64,000 nt of DNA, from positions 33,888,983 to 33,952,982 of the forward strand of contig CM038223.1 of assembly GCA_021442155.1 (NCBI GenBank). The letters run 5' to 3'. Under the pieces are notes generated by a model. It saw only the letters and a list, made by a program, of their open reading frames with translations, was not told where the DNA came from and made no database searches. How positions within the stretch are numbered: the stretch's first letter is position 1; each line of letters opens with the position of its first letter. Both the position numbers and the translations under genes were made by a program. Below are positions 10,960 to 22,076 of this stretch, piece after piece. Source of the DNA: Cymbidium sinense (lineage: Eukaryota > Streptophyta > Magnoliopsida > Asparagales > Orchidaceae).

Positions 10960-11691
10960 TCAATTTTTGTTTAGGGTATTAAGGTTTCTAAAATCAATCA
11001 TACTTTCAGAACCTTCATTGAAAAGTTTATCAAAATACCTCATCCACCTATTTTCAATATCCTTTTCTAAGAAAAACAATTTATTATTTTCATCCTTAAT
11101 ACACCTCACTTGAACTAAGTCTTTACTTCTCCTATTTCTATGGTTGGCTAACTTATACATACATCTTTTACCTTCTTTAGTATCCAATCTATTGTATAAA
11201 TCACTAAAAGCTAAATTTTTTAAATCATATATTTCTTTCTAAGAATCTCTAAATGCCACTTTATATCTTTCCAAATTCTCTAAGTTTTTACCTCTAAAAT
11301 AAGTTTTATAATAATGCTTCTTATTTCTTATCTTTTCTTGCACACTCTGACTCCACCACGAACTATTTTTATTAAAAGAAACTTTTTCTTTTGATTCTCC
11401 AAGCACATTTTTAGCAACTTGCTTAATTTCACTTGCTACTTTTTCTCACATAACATTAACTTTCTTATGAACATCCCAAATTCTAAGCTCTTGTAGCTTG
11501 CTCTTAAAAATATTTTTATTTGTGTTCTTTAAGTGTCCATATCTAATCCTAGGACAATAATTTGATTTATTTTTCCTCTTACAATCTTTCATCTTAAAAT
11601 ATAAAATTAACAATCGATGTTGGGTACTTAAACTTTCACTTGGAATGACCTTACAATCTTTACAATCTAAATAATCTATTTTTCTTATCAA
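10960..11691 (-). pseudogene. RTE LINE linker between endonuclease and reverse transcriptase
   Basis: Open frames 11,446-11,691 ('RKIDYLDCKDCKVIPSES') and 10,960-11,187 ('GKRCMYKLANHRNRRSKD') cover the segment between the endonuclease and RT fingers. Phrases such as 'QVRCIKDENNKL' and 'RWMRYFDKLFNE' are typical of plant RTE linkers, where a basic region precedes RT. No catalytic residue lies here. The intervening sequence 11,188-11,445 continues the domain with stops. Identity comes from order and family resemblance. Confidence 0.82.
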
Positions 11692-11755
11692 AAAATAATC
11701 AATCTATGTTTTACTAGATCCAATTTTATAAGTAATAATATGTTCATCTCTTTTC

Positions 11756-12440
11756 TCAAAATAAAGTATTAGCAACTACAAAATCATAAGCTAAGGCAAA
11801 ATTTAATATAGTCTTACCTTCTTCATTAGTCACTCCAAATCCATAACCACTATGAATACTTTTAAAATCTTCTACCACTCTACCAACATGTTCATTTAAA
11901 TCTCCTCCAATAAATACTTTTTCTTCAAGAGGTATCTTTTGTGTTAATCCCTCTAATTTATTCCAAAATTTTTCTTTTGAGCTTTCATCCAAACTTACTT
12001 GAGAAGCATAAACACTTATAACATTGATAATCTTAGTATCAACAATAATCTTTAAAACTATAATGCTATCTCCACATCTATTAATATTTATAACATTATC
12101 CTTCAATCCTTTATCTATAATCATACCTACACCATTTCTAGTTTGACTTCTACCTAAATACCAAAGTTTAAAACCTAAACTATCAATCTCCTTGGCCTTC
12201 TCCCCCAACCCATTTAGTTTCTTGAATACATAAAATATTTATTTTTCTATGAACCATAATATCTATTAATTCTATTAATTTGCTTATAAGAGCACTTATA
12301 TTCCAAGATCCTAACCTAATTCTAGTTTCATGGACTAACTTCTTTGCCTGCATCCGTCCATAATGTGGGAACCCTTGCTTATTTAACACTACACCCGGGC
12401 ACCGATGCAGCGACCCCTGCACATTTTTTATTGTATTCAA
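11756..12440 (-). pseudogene. RTE LINE apurinic-like endonuclease domain
   Basis: Two overlapping open frames (12,183-12,440 and 11,756-12,208) encode the AP-endonuclease-like domain that nicks target DNA for target-primed reverse transcription. The visible motifs come in family order: 'RLGSWNISAL', 'NILCIQETKWVGG' (catalytic E in QETK), 'SVYASQ' and 'GGDLNEHVG', where the asparagine and aspartate contribute to metal binding. A frameshift near 12,190 separates the first two motifs from the rest. The first frame starts in the family's usual leader just upstream of the endonuclease. The domain is recognisable but cannot be translated as one protein. Confidence 0.9.
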
Positions 12441-14067
12441 GCCATATAGCGCATCATTTCAATGGGATGCCCTAGAATTAAAATAATGATTTAAAGGATT
12501 CATGTCATGATTATTTTGATAAGTTTCACGCTGGCTGTCGACTACCTATCGTAACCTTCCACTTTTCACATCTGGACATAAGACCACAAAGGTAGTGTTA
12601 ATGAAACCAATAATGTATACTATGTCAATATAGATCAAATAAAAAAAATAAAAATTTCATAAAGCAATTTGAACTAATTTTCATTAATATAAAAAACACT
12701 TAGGATAATTCTCTAACATTGTAAGTCAAAGAACTTAATCATTTCCATGCTTAAGGGTTAATAAAACCAATAATGCATATTAAAAATAATTAAACCTTAA
12801 TCTAATGAACTCATAATCAAACAATTTAATGAAACCTTAAATCCATAATCAATCTAACCTAAGAATTCAAACTTTAATCTATGTGCCTTAGGTTAGCATA
12901 AATCAAATCAAATGAAATGAACATAATTAAACAAACTTAAACATATCTCAGATTAAAACACTAATACAAACAAGTCTTAAGCCAATTCAAACTATATCAA
13001 ATGAAATAATTCAATCAAACCAAATTAAAAGAATAAATTAAATCAAGAATGAAAATTAAATCAAATAAAAAGAATTAAATGAAGAATTAAATTCCAAAAA
13101 AAGGAATTAAAACATTAATCTAAAATCCAAATTAAAATAAATTCAAATCCAAAGCATCTAAATTAATTTTAAAGGATTAATTAAGATACTTAAGGATCTT
13201 AGTTAAACCTTTGGGATAAATCTTCATCTTAGGATGAAGATTCCATTCCATTAGGGGTTGAGATGTTGAATAGAATGGGTTCTACCTAAAAGTGAAATTT
13301 GTTCTACTCTTCTTTCTTGAAAACTTAAACTTCAAAGTAAAAGTAAAAATGAAAATGAAAACAAATCACTAAATCATTTGAATTGAAACCACCCAAAGGT
13401 AATATTCAAATAAACTCAAAACCTGAAATTGAAAATTGAACCAAAGAGGCATAACAAAGTCTTGCTACACAAGCCTGTTTCCTTCACACACTAGATCATT
13501 AGGTCACAAAATTAAACATAGGTTAGACCATTATGTGATTCCTTTTCATGATTATCTATGTTGTGATGTGATGTTCTTCACATGTCTTTGTGGTGTACTA
13601 TTTTATACTGCATGTCTAGAATTATTTGGTTAGATTAGATGATAGGATGTCCTTTTAGACCTAGCATTATCTTCTGCAGGGGACTATGCTAGAATGGATT
13701 CCTATAATAAATAAATTAAAATGATATTTTCTTGCAAGTGTGCTTAAGTTCTTAAGCATAGCCTATAAGATAGGTGAGCTTGGCAAGCAGCTAATGCTAA
13801 GCCTGTATGTTTTGAAATATAACTATTCCATGTTATTTGTATTTTGTTGATATTTATGTTATAGAGCTTAGGAATTATTTTTGAATTTTAAATGTAAATT
13901 TTAGCTTTGAGTAAGCTTAGGATCTATGGTGTCTAGGATTAGCAAGAGCTGACCATGCTAGAAGATTGGGGAAGTGGTCCCCTGTGAAGCCCAATGGATG
14001 TCCTTAAAGAAGGAGACTATCCTAGAAAGAAGACCTACAAATCTAAACATGTAGTTCTAGGTCGGGC

Positions 14068-14100
14068 TATATAAGAGCAGAGCTCAGCTGCCCGTTTGCT
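14068..14100 (+). promoter_or_regulatory. LTR core promoter of copy 1 (TATA box)
   Basis: TATATAAG is followed by 'agcagagctcagc'. Copy 3 has TATAAGGGCAGAGCTCAGC on the minus strand (about 49,665-49,683). Copy 2 has a decayed version (about 16,105-16,123). Conservation of both the box and the downstream segment among the three LTRs supports an LTR promoter and puts the U3/R boundary just downstream. Confidence 0.65.
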
Positions 14101-14612
14101 CTTTCTTTTGGGGCATATAGTGGCACCCGACCACATTGGAAATTTTATTAAATTAAATTGGCTTGATTAATTTTCTTTACGCAATAGAATCAACCTATTT
14201 TTTAGGTTTCTTTCTATGTTGTGCTTTCCTGTGATGAAAGCCTGGATGATCAGGATCATAGAGAAAATTAAATTTTCTACCCAATTAAATCTAAATAAAT
14301 GAAACAAAAATAAAAAAAATTTGAAACCTCACATAAATTAAACACTTAGGGAAAAACTTAAAATCAATTTGAAATATTTAGGATTTGAAACCAAGAAATT
14401 ATATTGCCCTAATCCTTGAATGGGTACTTCTCCTATTACACATAAGGGACATCTAATCTGTGAGGATGACCACCTTCTTGAGCAAGGCTACTTGCTTTTA
14501 TTGATTTAGCCCATAACCATTTCTAATTGCATGGACTTAGACATAAAAATGCATACCCAAGATCTCAAATGAATCATGAATCATGAATCAAAATATTTGA
14601 CATTTAAAAAAT

Positions 14613-14617
14613 GTGCA
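14613..14617. other. Left target-site duplication of solo LTR copy 2 (GTGCA)
   Basis: GTGCA directly precedes the LTR end TGTGTTG and is repeated exactly at 21,160-21,164. Five bases is the normal size for Gypsy integrases. LTR copy 1 sequence resumes on the far side. Confidence 0.85.
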
Positions 14618-16104
14618 TGTGTTGTTTTAATTTAGAGTTATAGGGACACCAAGCAGATCTTAGGGAGTACTTATTGAAGTGATCGGGTGTGGCATTGAGG
14701 TATGATGTATCATCTCTGGAGATGAGGACATCACCCTATAATAGATCTAATCACCTAATAAAGACTCCTAGGCAGATGGGTCTATGTATATACTAGGGAT
14801 CTTTCCTCTACTTTACATGGAGAAGTAAACCAGGGTTTATTTTATGTCAGGTTCTTTAGTTCCCTATGGAAGCAAGCTTCCATAGTTTATTACATCTTAG
14901 GAAATGAGAATTTCTTAAGAACACTATAGATTAAAGTAGTCAATAAGTATCTCCAAAGATTTCAAAGCTAAACTATCAAATTATTATTTATTTATGGAAA
15001 TCAAATGAGGGAGTTCAAATAAGAAGACTTATTTATGGATTTCAAAAGAGGATAAGTAGGGAGCTCCCATGATATTGGGAAGCCTAGTGAGTACTCCAAT
15101 CAACCCTATAGTGAGGCTTTACATAATTGGAAGAGAGACTTTACTTTTTGTTTAAGTTGGAATCTTATTAGGTTGCTAGGGCTTATAGTCCATCAACACA
15201 AGATTATGAAAATGCTTAAGAGGTGAGGACTTATACTCATAGCCTAAAGGAAATAAGTAGCCTCAAAACCTAAATCTCATATGCTTTAGCACAAGCTAAA
15301 AGCATGACCTAAGTATATTAAAAAATGGCACATAATAATTTGCCTCCATAAGAGAGGATAGACCCATCTTGACTCTTTTAGGCTTACAACCGCTTGAAGA
15401 GATAGCCAGCTAACACCTCTTATGCTTTAAAATCATATAGGCTGATCTTATGTAGATGTAAGATAGCTAGGCTCTTATTTAATTAGGAAAGAAGCTAGAG
15501 TCTAAACTCACTCCCTAAGAGACTAGATCATGATTGGTATGATAACATGACTTACACTAATGCAAAAATTTTCAATCTTTTACACCATTTTGATACATTC
15601 ATTTTGGACTAAGGCTTGCAACAATTATGCCTATATCCATGATAAAATAAAGTTGTGGGCTAAATTAGTAGGAGAATGTGTTCTCCACTACAAGGGATTG
15701 ATCTCAAAGGTCAGGCATATCCATTAAAGAATGGAGACCCTCCTTATTCAAGAGTGACACAAGATGATATGAATGGTGTGATAACATAGAACATCCAGCT
15801 AAGGGGTTATTAAATCTTTTATTTCTCTTAATTAGGAACCTAGGCTTTAAGGTGAGATTGTGAGTTGTATTAATATTTAGCTATGAGTTATTTAGTGAGA
15901 ATATAAAATTTAATTTTATCTTAAAGAGCCTAGTGCATCCATCCACACATCAAATCATCACACTTCAAGAAACCTATGAAATGCATGCCATTTCTATTGC
16001 ATAAGCTAAACATAATAATCAAACATATGAATTTTATAAAATAATAAGAGGTTGATGTGGCTGGGTACCAACGCACACCCCAAAAAAAGAAAGAAATTTG
16101 GTAG

Positions 16105-16123
16105 CCGAGTTCTACTTTTTTAC
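16105..16123 (-). promoter_or_regulatory. Decayed LTR core promoter of copy 2
   Basis: On the minus strand the position of the TATA box reads GTAAAAAAGTAG, followed by 'aactcggc'. In copies 1 and 3 the box is TATATAAG or TATAAGG followed by 'cagagctcagc'. The box has been lost by substitution. Confidence 0.5.
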
Positions 16124-17064
16124 AACCTGGATTATAATAGAATTTTTACAAATGAAATAAAGGCTATGAAGGTCTTAAATATATTGTATTTTTTTCTTTC
16201 ATTTCCATCTTTTGGATTGGTTTTGCTCTAGGCTTCACAGGGCCTCCTTGGTCTTTGCCTTTTAGGCACTACTCATTCCAAACCCCATAACACTAATCTT
16301 AATTTCCTTAGCATAATCCCTTATAGAAAACATCATTAGGATATTAATGACTTAACATCCAGTCAATGCATAAACAATCTTAACATCCAATCTAAATTAT
16401 TACATCATAAAACAAAACATAACACCACAACATACAATGGTTTAACCTAAAGGCTAGAATTGGTGACATAGTATTCTAATGTGTCTGCAAAGGTTTAATG
16501 TCGTATGTCTTAGTTAGGCTTTAGAAGTATAATTATCTAAAGTTTAGGATATTTAAATTAAATATTAGGGGAGGTTCCGCTTCAAATATTTGAATGAATT
16601 GATTAAATTAAATTAAATTTTTTTGTTTCATTTGATGCCTACTTGATTATCTAATTATTATGAAAAGAAGAAATGGGAGGTCCCTTCATCCCTACCCTAA
16701 GTTATTTTCTAAGGGTATATGATTATGAATTTGGTTTCTTTGGTGAAATATTTATTAAACATTTTTTTATTATTAAGCCTAAGTCTGGGTTAGCCTTAAG
16801 GGATCTTATTCAAACATGAAAAGTATCTCAGGATTAATAATATTGAATCACCATTATATGGATAACATTCCACCTCTTCTTTCCATCATCAATAAGCATT
16901 TCTTCATTTTTATAATTCATCATACTTGATATAATAAACATATTTATACATGCAATATTTTTTATGTTTTGGCACACCTAATTGGTTATTAATGCATGTA
17001 CTTTAGTAGAAAAGAAAGATTTCATCCCTTAGTTAAGCATATATACACATGTTTTAAAGATTTA

Positions 17065-17410
17065 AGTAAGTAAGTGCCATTGTTAAACCAAGGAAGTGAG
17101 ATTATCTCAAACCTCATTGGGGCTACTTAAAGTCACGTATTACTAGGATGTCTAAACTATGTGTTTGCTAACTTAAATACATGTAAACATATACATAAGC
17201 ATACAAATGAAAATCATGTGAATTTTTATGTAAGAGCAAATACTTTATTCATGTAAAATAAAGTTCTATCCCAAATTCTATCACATGCATACACATGAAT
17301 GAAATTAAACAAGTATGTTCCATTATTAAACTAGGGAGGTGAGAATATTTAATACCTCCTCGGAGCTACTTAAGGCCTCGTGTTCTTGGGATGTCCAAAC
17401 TATATACTTG
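17065..17410. repeat. 238-bp tandem pair inside LTR copy 2
   Basis: The segment containing 'aagtgccattgttaaa' near 17,072 recurs near 17,311 ('aagtatgttccattatta'). Each is followed by 'gggaggtgag' and then 'ggatgtc.aaactat'. Copy 3 has the same pair at about 50,824 and 51,062. The duplication therefore predates the split of the two LTR copies. Confidence 0.75.
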
Positions 17411-19949
17411 CTAACTCCAAACATATGTAAACATATACATGTATCATGAAAATAAAATGATCCTTTGCCATGTTTAAGTTATGAATAAATGCAAATTTCA
17501 TCGAACATTTATAACCAACAGTAATTTAAAATTTATATCATTAACTTATAGTTATGAAAATAATTTAGTATTTATTAATGATAATAACCACACTATAAAA
17601 TTATATTTATCCAACACATGCAACATAAATGCATCCATATTCATTTTATCCTTATATCATTTATTTTTTAAAAAATATGAACATATGACACAAATGGCAT
17701 GATATTTATGATGCTTAAAAAAATGTGATTAAACATTGTCACACAACATATTCAATTAGATTAAGTCTTGAGGACAATTATGCCAAATAAATATTCCTTA
17801 AGACTAACCAAAATTCTTATGAAATTTGATTTTGGTGTTTGAATTATTAAGACTTAAAGAGGAGAGATGATACTTAGTATTTATCCCATCCCATGTTGGT
17901 GATTTAATATGTTTAAAGGAAGGCAACTTATTTTATTTTTATGACTTGATTAGGTTTAAACCATTAAGCACGTTGATTTGATTACCCTTCCTTAAGATTC
18001 TATAATTTAATTAACTACTTAATCATGAACCTCCAATGATATGCTTTTTGGAAATTAAAATTTGCAATGCACCTAAAGGATTCTAATGCAATTAGGTTCA
18101 TTCTTAAGAGTTAATTGGATTAAGGAAGGAAAGAATCTAAGTAAGTACTCTTAATAATTTCCCCATACCAATGAGTCAACCATAATTTTATTAATAACTT
18201 TATGTTATTAATACTTAAAGGGAAACTAATGAATCATATTTGAATTATATGAATCAATCATTAATTTAGTTTAATTTCTATCTTATCATTAATTTTCCAA
18301 ATTAATCCTTAATTATTACATGTGTTAATTAACCCTCTTAAGGAAATACATTTAAAAAAATATTTACCAAAGATGCCCTAATTATTTCTCACTATTCTCA
18401 CTATTCACTCTGATTAATTATCATGAATTATTTTAATTTTCATTGTTTGATAATTTTAGTAAATATTTAACTAATTAATCAAGGTAATTAGGATTGAAAT
18501 TCTACATTCTTTAAATTACACAATCCCAAGATAATTATGGGAGGCTGAAGATAACCCATAGAATCATCCCACCAAATTTGGAATAATTAACCAAGTAATT
18601 AAGCCTTAATTAAGGTAATTAGCCTAAGCTTTAAACCTTAATTAAGTAATATTCACTATACATAATTTAGTGATTTTATTTTCTTAAGTTCTCCTCTATC
18701 AAACCTTTCTAAAATTGGTTTATCTAGAATTTTTGGATTTTTCTACAATTAGTTATGATTTTTTAAAGTTTTGGTCATTCAATTACATTTTAAAAGCCTA
18801 ATTATCCTTTTAAAACATCAACGCCATGCAAACACTGATACGACAATGCTTTCCATGTGGAACCACAATATTGGTTATTTATACCATCTGATGCAGTAGC
18901 TGACTCGATGGCAGTGGAAGTGATTTCATCTTGGCTATTCGATTTGAGATTGGACGGTCGAGATTAATCCTTTGAATTCAAAGGGATCAAATCAAGATTT
19001 TTGGCATGATTAATCATGCCTGTCTATTCTAATCATGTAGAATGGACAGCTGATGATTCATCATCCCATGAAGACTAGAAGATGGACACCGTTCACATTC
19101 TATCTCTTGATTCGAGCTCACCGGAGCTCATTCAATGGTGAAATAAACTCCAAAATGATTAGGGAAACTATAGTTGCTAGATTTTTACCTTAGCGAAGCT
19201 ATAGATTAGTGGTTCATTGATAAAAGTAGCTTCATCTTGAAGAGATGAAGCCCTACTGAGTGGATCATGATGCCTCCCCGTCGAATGCTCTATGGACCAA
19301 ACCCTATCATAAAGCTCACCAAAGTTGGTCTAGGGACATCCTCCGATGCTTGAATCGCTCAAGAAATTATTTGCTTTAGTTTACCAGAGTGAGGTGAAGG
19401 TGTGGGAAGAGTTAATTTGGGTTTGGTGGAGATTTTGGAAACTTGGATGGACGGAGCTCTTGGGTTCTATCATGGGCTAGTCTCACCTACGGTGGAGTGC
19501 ACGAAGAGCTCAAGAGAGGTTATGGGACTATGTAAAATGCACTATGGGGAAGGTGTGTGTTGAGTTTAAATCATTGTGGAGTATACTCTCCTCCAAGTTG
19601 AACCAAGGGCTAAGATTGGTTCAACCTTTGGCAGCTGTCTGACCAGGGTAGGTGGCCGGAGGTGGTAGGAGACTACTCAAGTGGCTGAGTGTGAGAGGTT
19701 GTTGGAGTGTAGTGGTTTAGCATGGGGTGTACAACCTTCTTTAGGTTGACCAATGGGTTACCATATGTGAAGTTACCCTCTCATGGCCAAAGGCTGAATC
19801 GAACAGCCTTAGGTTAGGTTGAGTCAGTGGTCATCTTGTCGAAGAAAAGCCAAAGGTGGCTTCCATGGGGTGGGGAGTTGGAGAACCCATCCAAATGGGT
19901 ATTTTGTTCCATTTGGAGGGCTTGGTTCAATGGGGTCGACCCAAATCGG

Positions 19950-20900
19950 GTTCACCAGGGGTTGAACCCATTTAGGCAGGCCCATGGTGACCCAAGGATG
20001 AGTCATGCCAAATTTGATTGGGTTTGGCTCAATTTGACCTATATGGGTAAAATGGGGTTCAATTAGGTTAAGTTTGACCAATTGGACCAAATTGGGTTAA
20101 ACCAATGATTTGGGTGAGTTCAATTGGTCATTTGGATTGCATTGGTGTAATTGGTTTGATTCAATTTGGGTTGGATTTGAATTTGGCTCATATGGTTCAA
20201 TTTTGGTCAAATGTGTCATGTTGACCAATTTGACAAAATTGGTCAAATTAGATTGAATGAAGGGTTGATCTATGTTCAATCAATCATTTGGGAATGGTTG
20301 TAGGTATTGGTTCAATTGGGCCTTCTAGGCTAATTCAGGAAAAGTAGGTCAATTGGGTTGGCTTAGTCAAATTGGCTTAAATTAATGATTTTAGGTTGTT
20401 CAATAATCAATTTATAATTGATTAGAGTCATTGGTTGCAATGATTTTGGATTGAAATGAGATATGGCCCAATTTAGCCTTTTAGGTCAATTGGGTCAACT
20501 TGGATTAAGTGGTCAAAATGTCTTGACTTGATCCAATTGATTATAATTGGGTAATCAAAGATGATCAACAATCATTATGGAAGGGATTGGATTAGTTGAT
20601 TTAATCTAATTTGGGTTGTATTAGAGTTTGAATGAAATTTATCATTTAGGTCTCATTAGATCAAGTGAACTAATTGGGTTGATTAGGTTGAGTTGGTGTT
20701 AATTAAGTATTGAGAGGGGTTCAATGATGGATTTATATTTGATTAGTAACTTTGATTGTAATTGATTTCTCTCAGGTTTTGGCTAATCTGAACTCTTTAG
20801 GTCAAATGGGCTAACTTTGGTTAAAGTCCATGTTAATTTAGCTTGGAGCTTGGATTGCAAAACCAAATTCAATTAAGATTAATTGAATAGGTTTAAGGTT
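19950..20900 (-). repeat. Degenerate GGTCAAAT/ATTTGACC repeat block in LTR copy 2
   Basis: Repeated variants of 'tttgaccaattgg', 'caaattgggtt' and 'ggtcaaatg'. The open frames in this region on both strands are by-products of the repeat and have no domain. The block corresponds to 6,500-7,440 (inverted) and 52,900-54,600. Confidence 0.7.
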
Positions 20901-21159
20901 GATTGTGTTTCATTTACATGAGCTTAAGCTTGGATGAGTGGATAAGCATGAGCTTTGGTTTATGGCATAAAATAGGTAGAACCTATTTGTCCTAAGGAAA
21001 ACTTTTGGCTTAGGGTTATGTTTTTTAAGCCTGTATGCTTAGGTTTAGTGTTTCCTTAATCACTAGAAGAGTCTTAACACTAAGTAAATCCAAGTTTTTA
21101 GAAGGTTCCTAAGTCTAAGATGAGAAAGGCTAATTCTCACTCCAAAAGTTAGTTCGATA

Positions 21160-21164
21160 GTGCA
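21160..21164. other. Right target-site duplication of solo LTR copy 2 (GTGCA)
   Basis: Exact repeat of 14,613-14,617, directly after the LTR terminus ...CGATA. Confidence 0.85.
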
Positions 21165-22071
21165 TAGTTAGATGCATTTCATACCCTATATGATCCTAGA
21201 GATTAGGTAATGAGTCTAGAATTCTTAGATTTCTTTCCCCAAAAAAAAAGAAATAGAACTGCTTAACCATCTTGCATTCGTAAGACTTGGTGCCATGAAT
21301 TTAAAATGCACAGGTGGTGTTATGTGGCAGCCCCTCCGTACATGTTACAAGTCTAGAAAACTCATTGATAGGTTAGTTCCCTCAAGTAAGAGGAATGGTT
21401 GATAATTCCCAAAATGAAAGTAGGTCAAGCTTCTGACATGTGTCAGAAGAACTTATATACTAGGTTTAGAAGCATCATCCTAGGAGTAAATCTCAACCCT
21501 AGGCATTTGTGCAGTCTTGTGCTACTAGAATCTAAGCCCTAGATTTCTAAGAAAATATTAATTCAAAATCTAAATTAAATTCCAAAATTTACAGCACAAT
21601 GATAGGATAGTTAAAATATAAACTGAGCATCCTAGTAATTATGAGCATTTCATACTTCATCTTGCTTGGCCTCCTAAAATAAATCTTTTCACTTTGGACC
21701 AGTGCCAATTGAAAATCCCAAATATCAATCCATTGAAAACCAACTTAGAAAACTTTAGAATTAATAATTTATTTCTTCAATCGAGAGTATTCTTAGAAAG
21801 AGACCCTTTTCAAGATGTAATTAACAATAGGGCTTGCCTCTTTAGAGAACCATGAACCCATTTTAAAATAAACCTTGTTCTTCCATCCATATAGTTTATA
21901 GAAAAAATCTCTATTACATGAAAGAACCATTAGCCTTATGAGTCTTTTATTAAATGATCAAATACATTATAGGGTTACATCTTTATCTTCTAAGATAATA
22001 TGTTGATTTCTTAATGATGCATTTGATCATTCAAATAAAAAATTCCTAAACTCTACGTGGTTTTAAACAAA
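21165..22071 (+). other. Last part (U5) of solo LTR copy 1
   Basis: Aligns in order with the reverse complement of 15,560 down to 14,620 in copy 2. Shared anchors include 'agagattaggtaatgagtct...' with 'gatctagtctcttagggagtgag', 'aatctaagccctag' with 'gactataagccctag', and 'gagtcttttatta..tgatc' with 'gagtctttattaggtgatt'. It ends at ...TTTTAAACAAA. No coding sequence is present. Confidence 0.75.
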
Positions 22072-22076
22072 ATTTT
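22072..22076. other. Right target-site duplication of solo LTR copy 1 (ATTTT)
   Basis: Repeats 6,411-6,415. Beyond it the minus-strand plant-transposon-protein element resumes: the reverse complement of 22,077-22,190 aligns to 29,305-29,430. Confidence 0.55.

Larger units (their letters stand above)
9443..12560 (-). mobile_element. RTE-clade LINE, nearly full length, degenerate
   Basis: On the minus strand the element runs from a 5' untranslated region containing a CCCGGGTG segment (about 12,390) through endonuclease, reverse transcriptase and a C-terminal domain. It ends in a tail with 'gtagccgaccccac' and then (TTG/TTA)n at 9,443-9,462. That tail is the hallmark of plant RTE non-LTR elements, which carry one long ORF of about 1,000 codons. 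At roughly 3.1 kb this copy is near full family length. It inserted into LTR copy 1. Stops and frameshifts split the ORF into at least six pieces. The 5' limit is approximate, and I could not confirm a target-site duplication. Confidence 0.92.
12560..14617 (+). other. Continuation of LTR copy 1 after the LINE (U3 end, promoter, R/U5)
   Basis: AT-rich noncoding LTR sequence. It holds two short direct repeats (about 12,597 and 12,757) that correspond to the 238-bp tandem pair of copies 2 and 3. It also has the 'catagtcccctgcag' block and the promoter near 14,068. The end (14,480-14,617) aligns with 15,580-15,790 in reverse complement. The open frame 13,436-13,633 shows no domain and is not treated as a gene. 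Confidence 0.65.
14618..21159 (-). mobile_element. Solo LTR copy 2 of the giant-LTR family (6,542 bp)
   Basis: Collinear over its whole length with copy 3 (48,180-55,054); by eye roughly three quarters of positions agree in the clearer blocks. It starts with TG on the plus strand (the LTR 3' terminus) and ends with ...CGATA, where copy 3 has ...CAACA, so the terminal dinucleotide has mutated. The 5-bp duplication GTGCA flanks it, and copy 1 sequence continues on both sides. There is no PBS, gag or pol next to it, so it is a solo LTR nested in another LTR of its own family. The 800-900 bp at about 19,170-20,000 are absent from copy 3 but present in copy 1, so copy 3 has the deletion. Confidence 0.9.
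6416..22071 (+). mobile_element. Solo LTR copy 1 of the giant-LTR Gypsy family, interrupted by two insertions
   Basis: Net LTR sequence is about 6.0 kb: 6,416-9,442, about 12,560-14,617 and 21,165-22,071. Every part can be aligned by eye to the reverse complement of copy 2 (14,618-21,159) and copy 3 (48,180-55,054). Anchors are the promoter region at 14,020-14,130, 'tagcatagtcccctgcag' near 13,675, the 'gatggacaccgtcc' block near 8,460 and the GGTCAAAT-rich block at 6,500-7,400. Both flanks belong to one minus-strand plant-transposon-protein element and there is no PBS or gag beside it, so it is a solo LTR left by LTR-LTR recombination. Confidence 0.8.

Noticed and set aside
9434..12632. GTCAATATA at 9,434-9,442 and 12,624-12,632 as the LINE target-site duplication
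   Set aside because: The sequence from about 12,565 to 12,623 resembles the LTR tandem pair and not the LINE leader, so the right-hand match probably lies inside the LTR. It may still be real if the LINE leader is longer than assumed.
13436..13633. 65-codon plus-strand frame with a cysteine-rich end
   Set aside because: It lies inside LTR copy 1 next to the 'catagtcccctgcag' block; no domain, and not conserved in the other LTR copies.
19824..20090. Open frames on both strands in the GGTCAAAT-rich block
   Set aside because: Repeat-driven reading frames without domain; the same block in the other LTR copies does not keep them.
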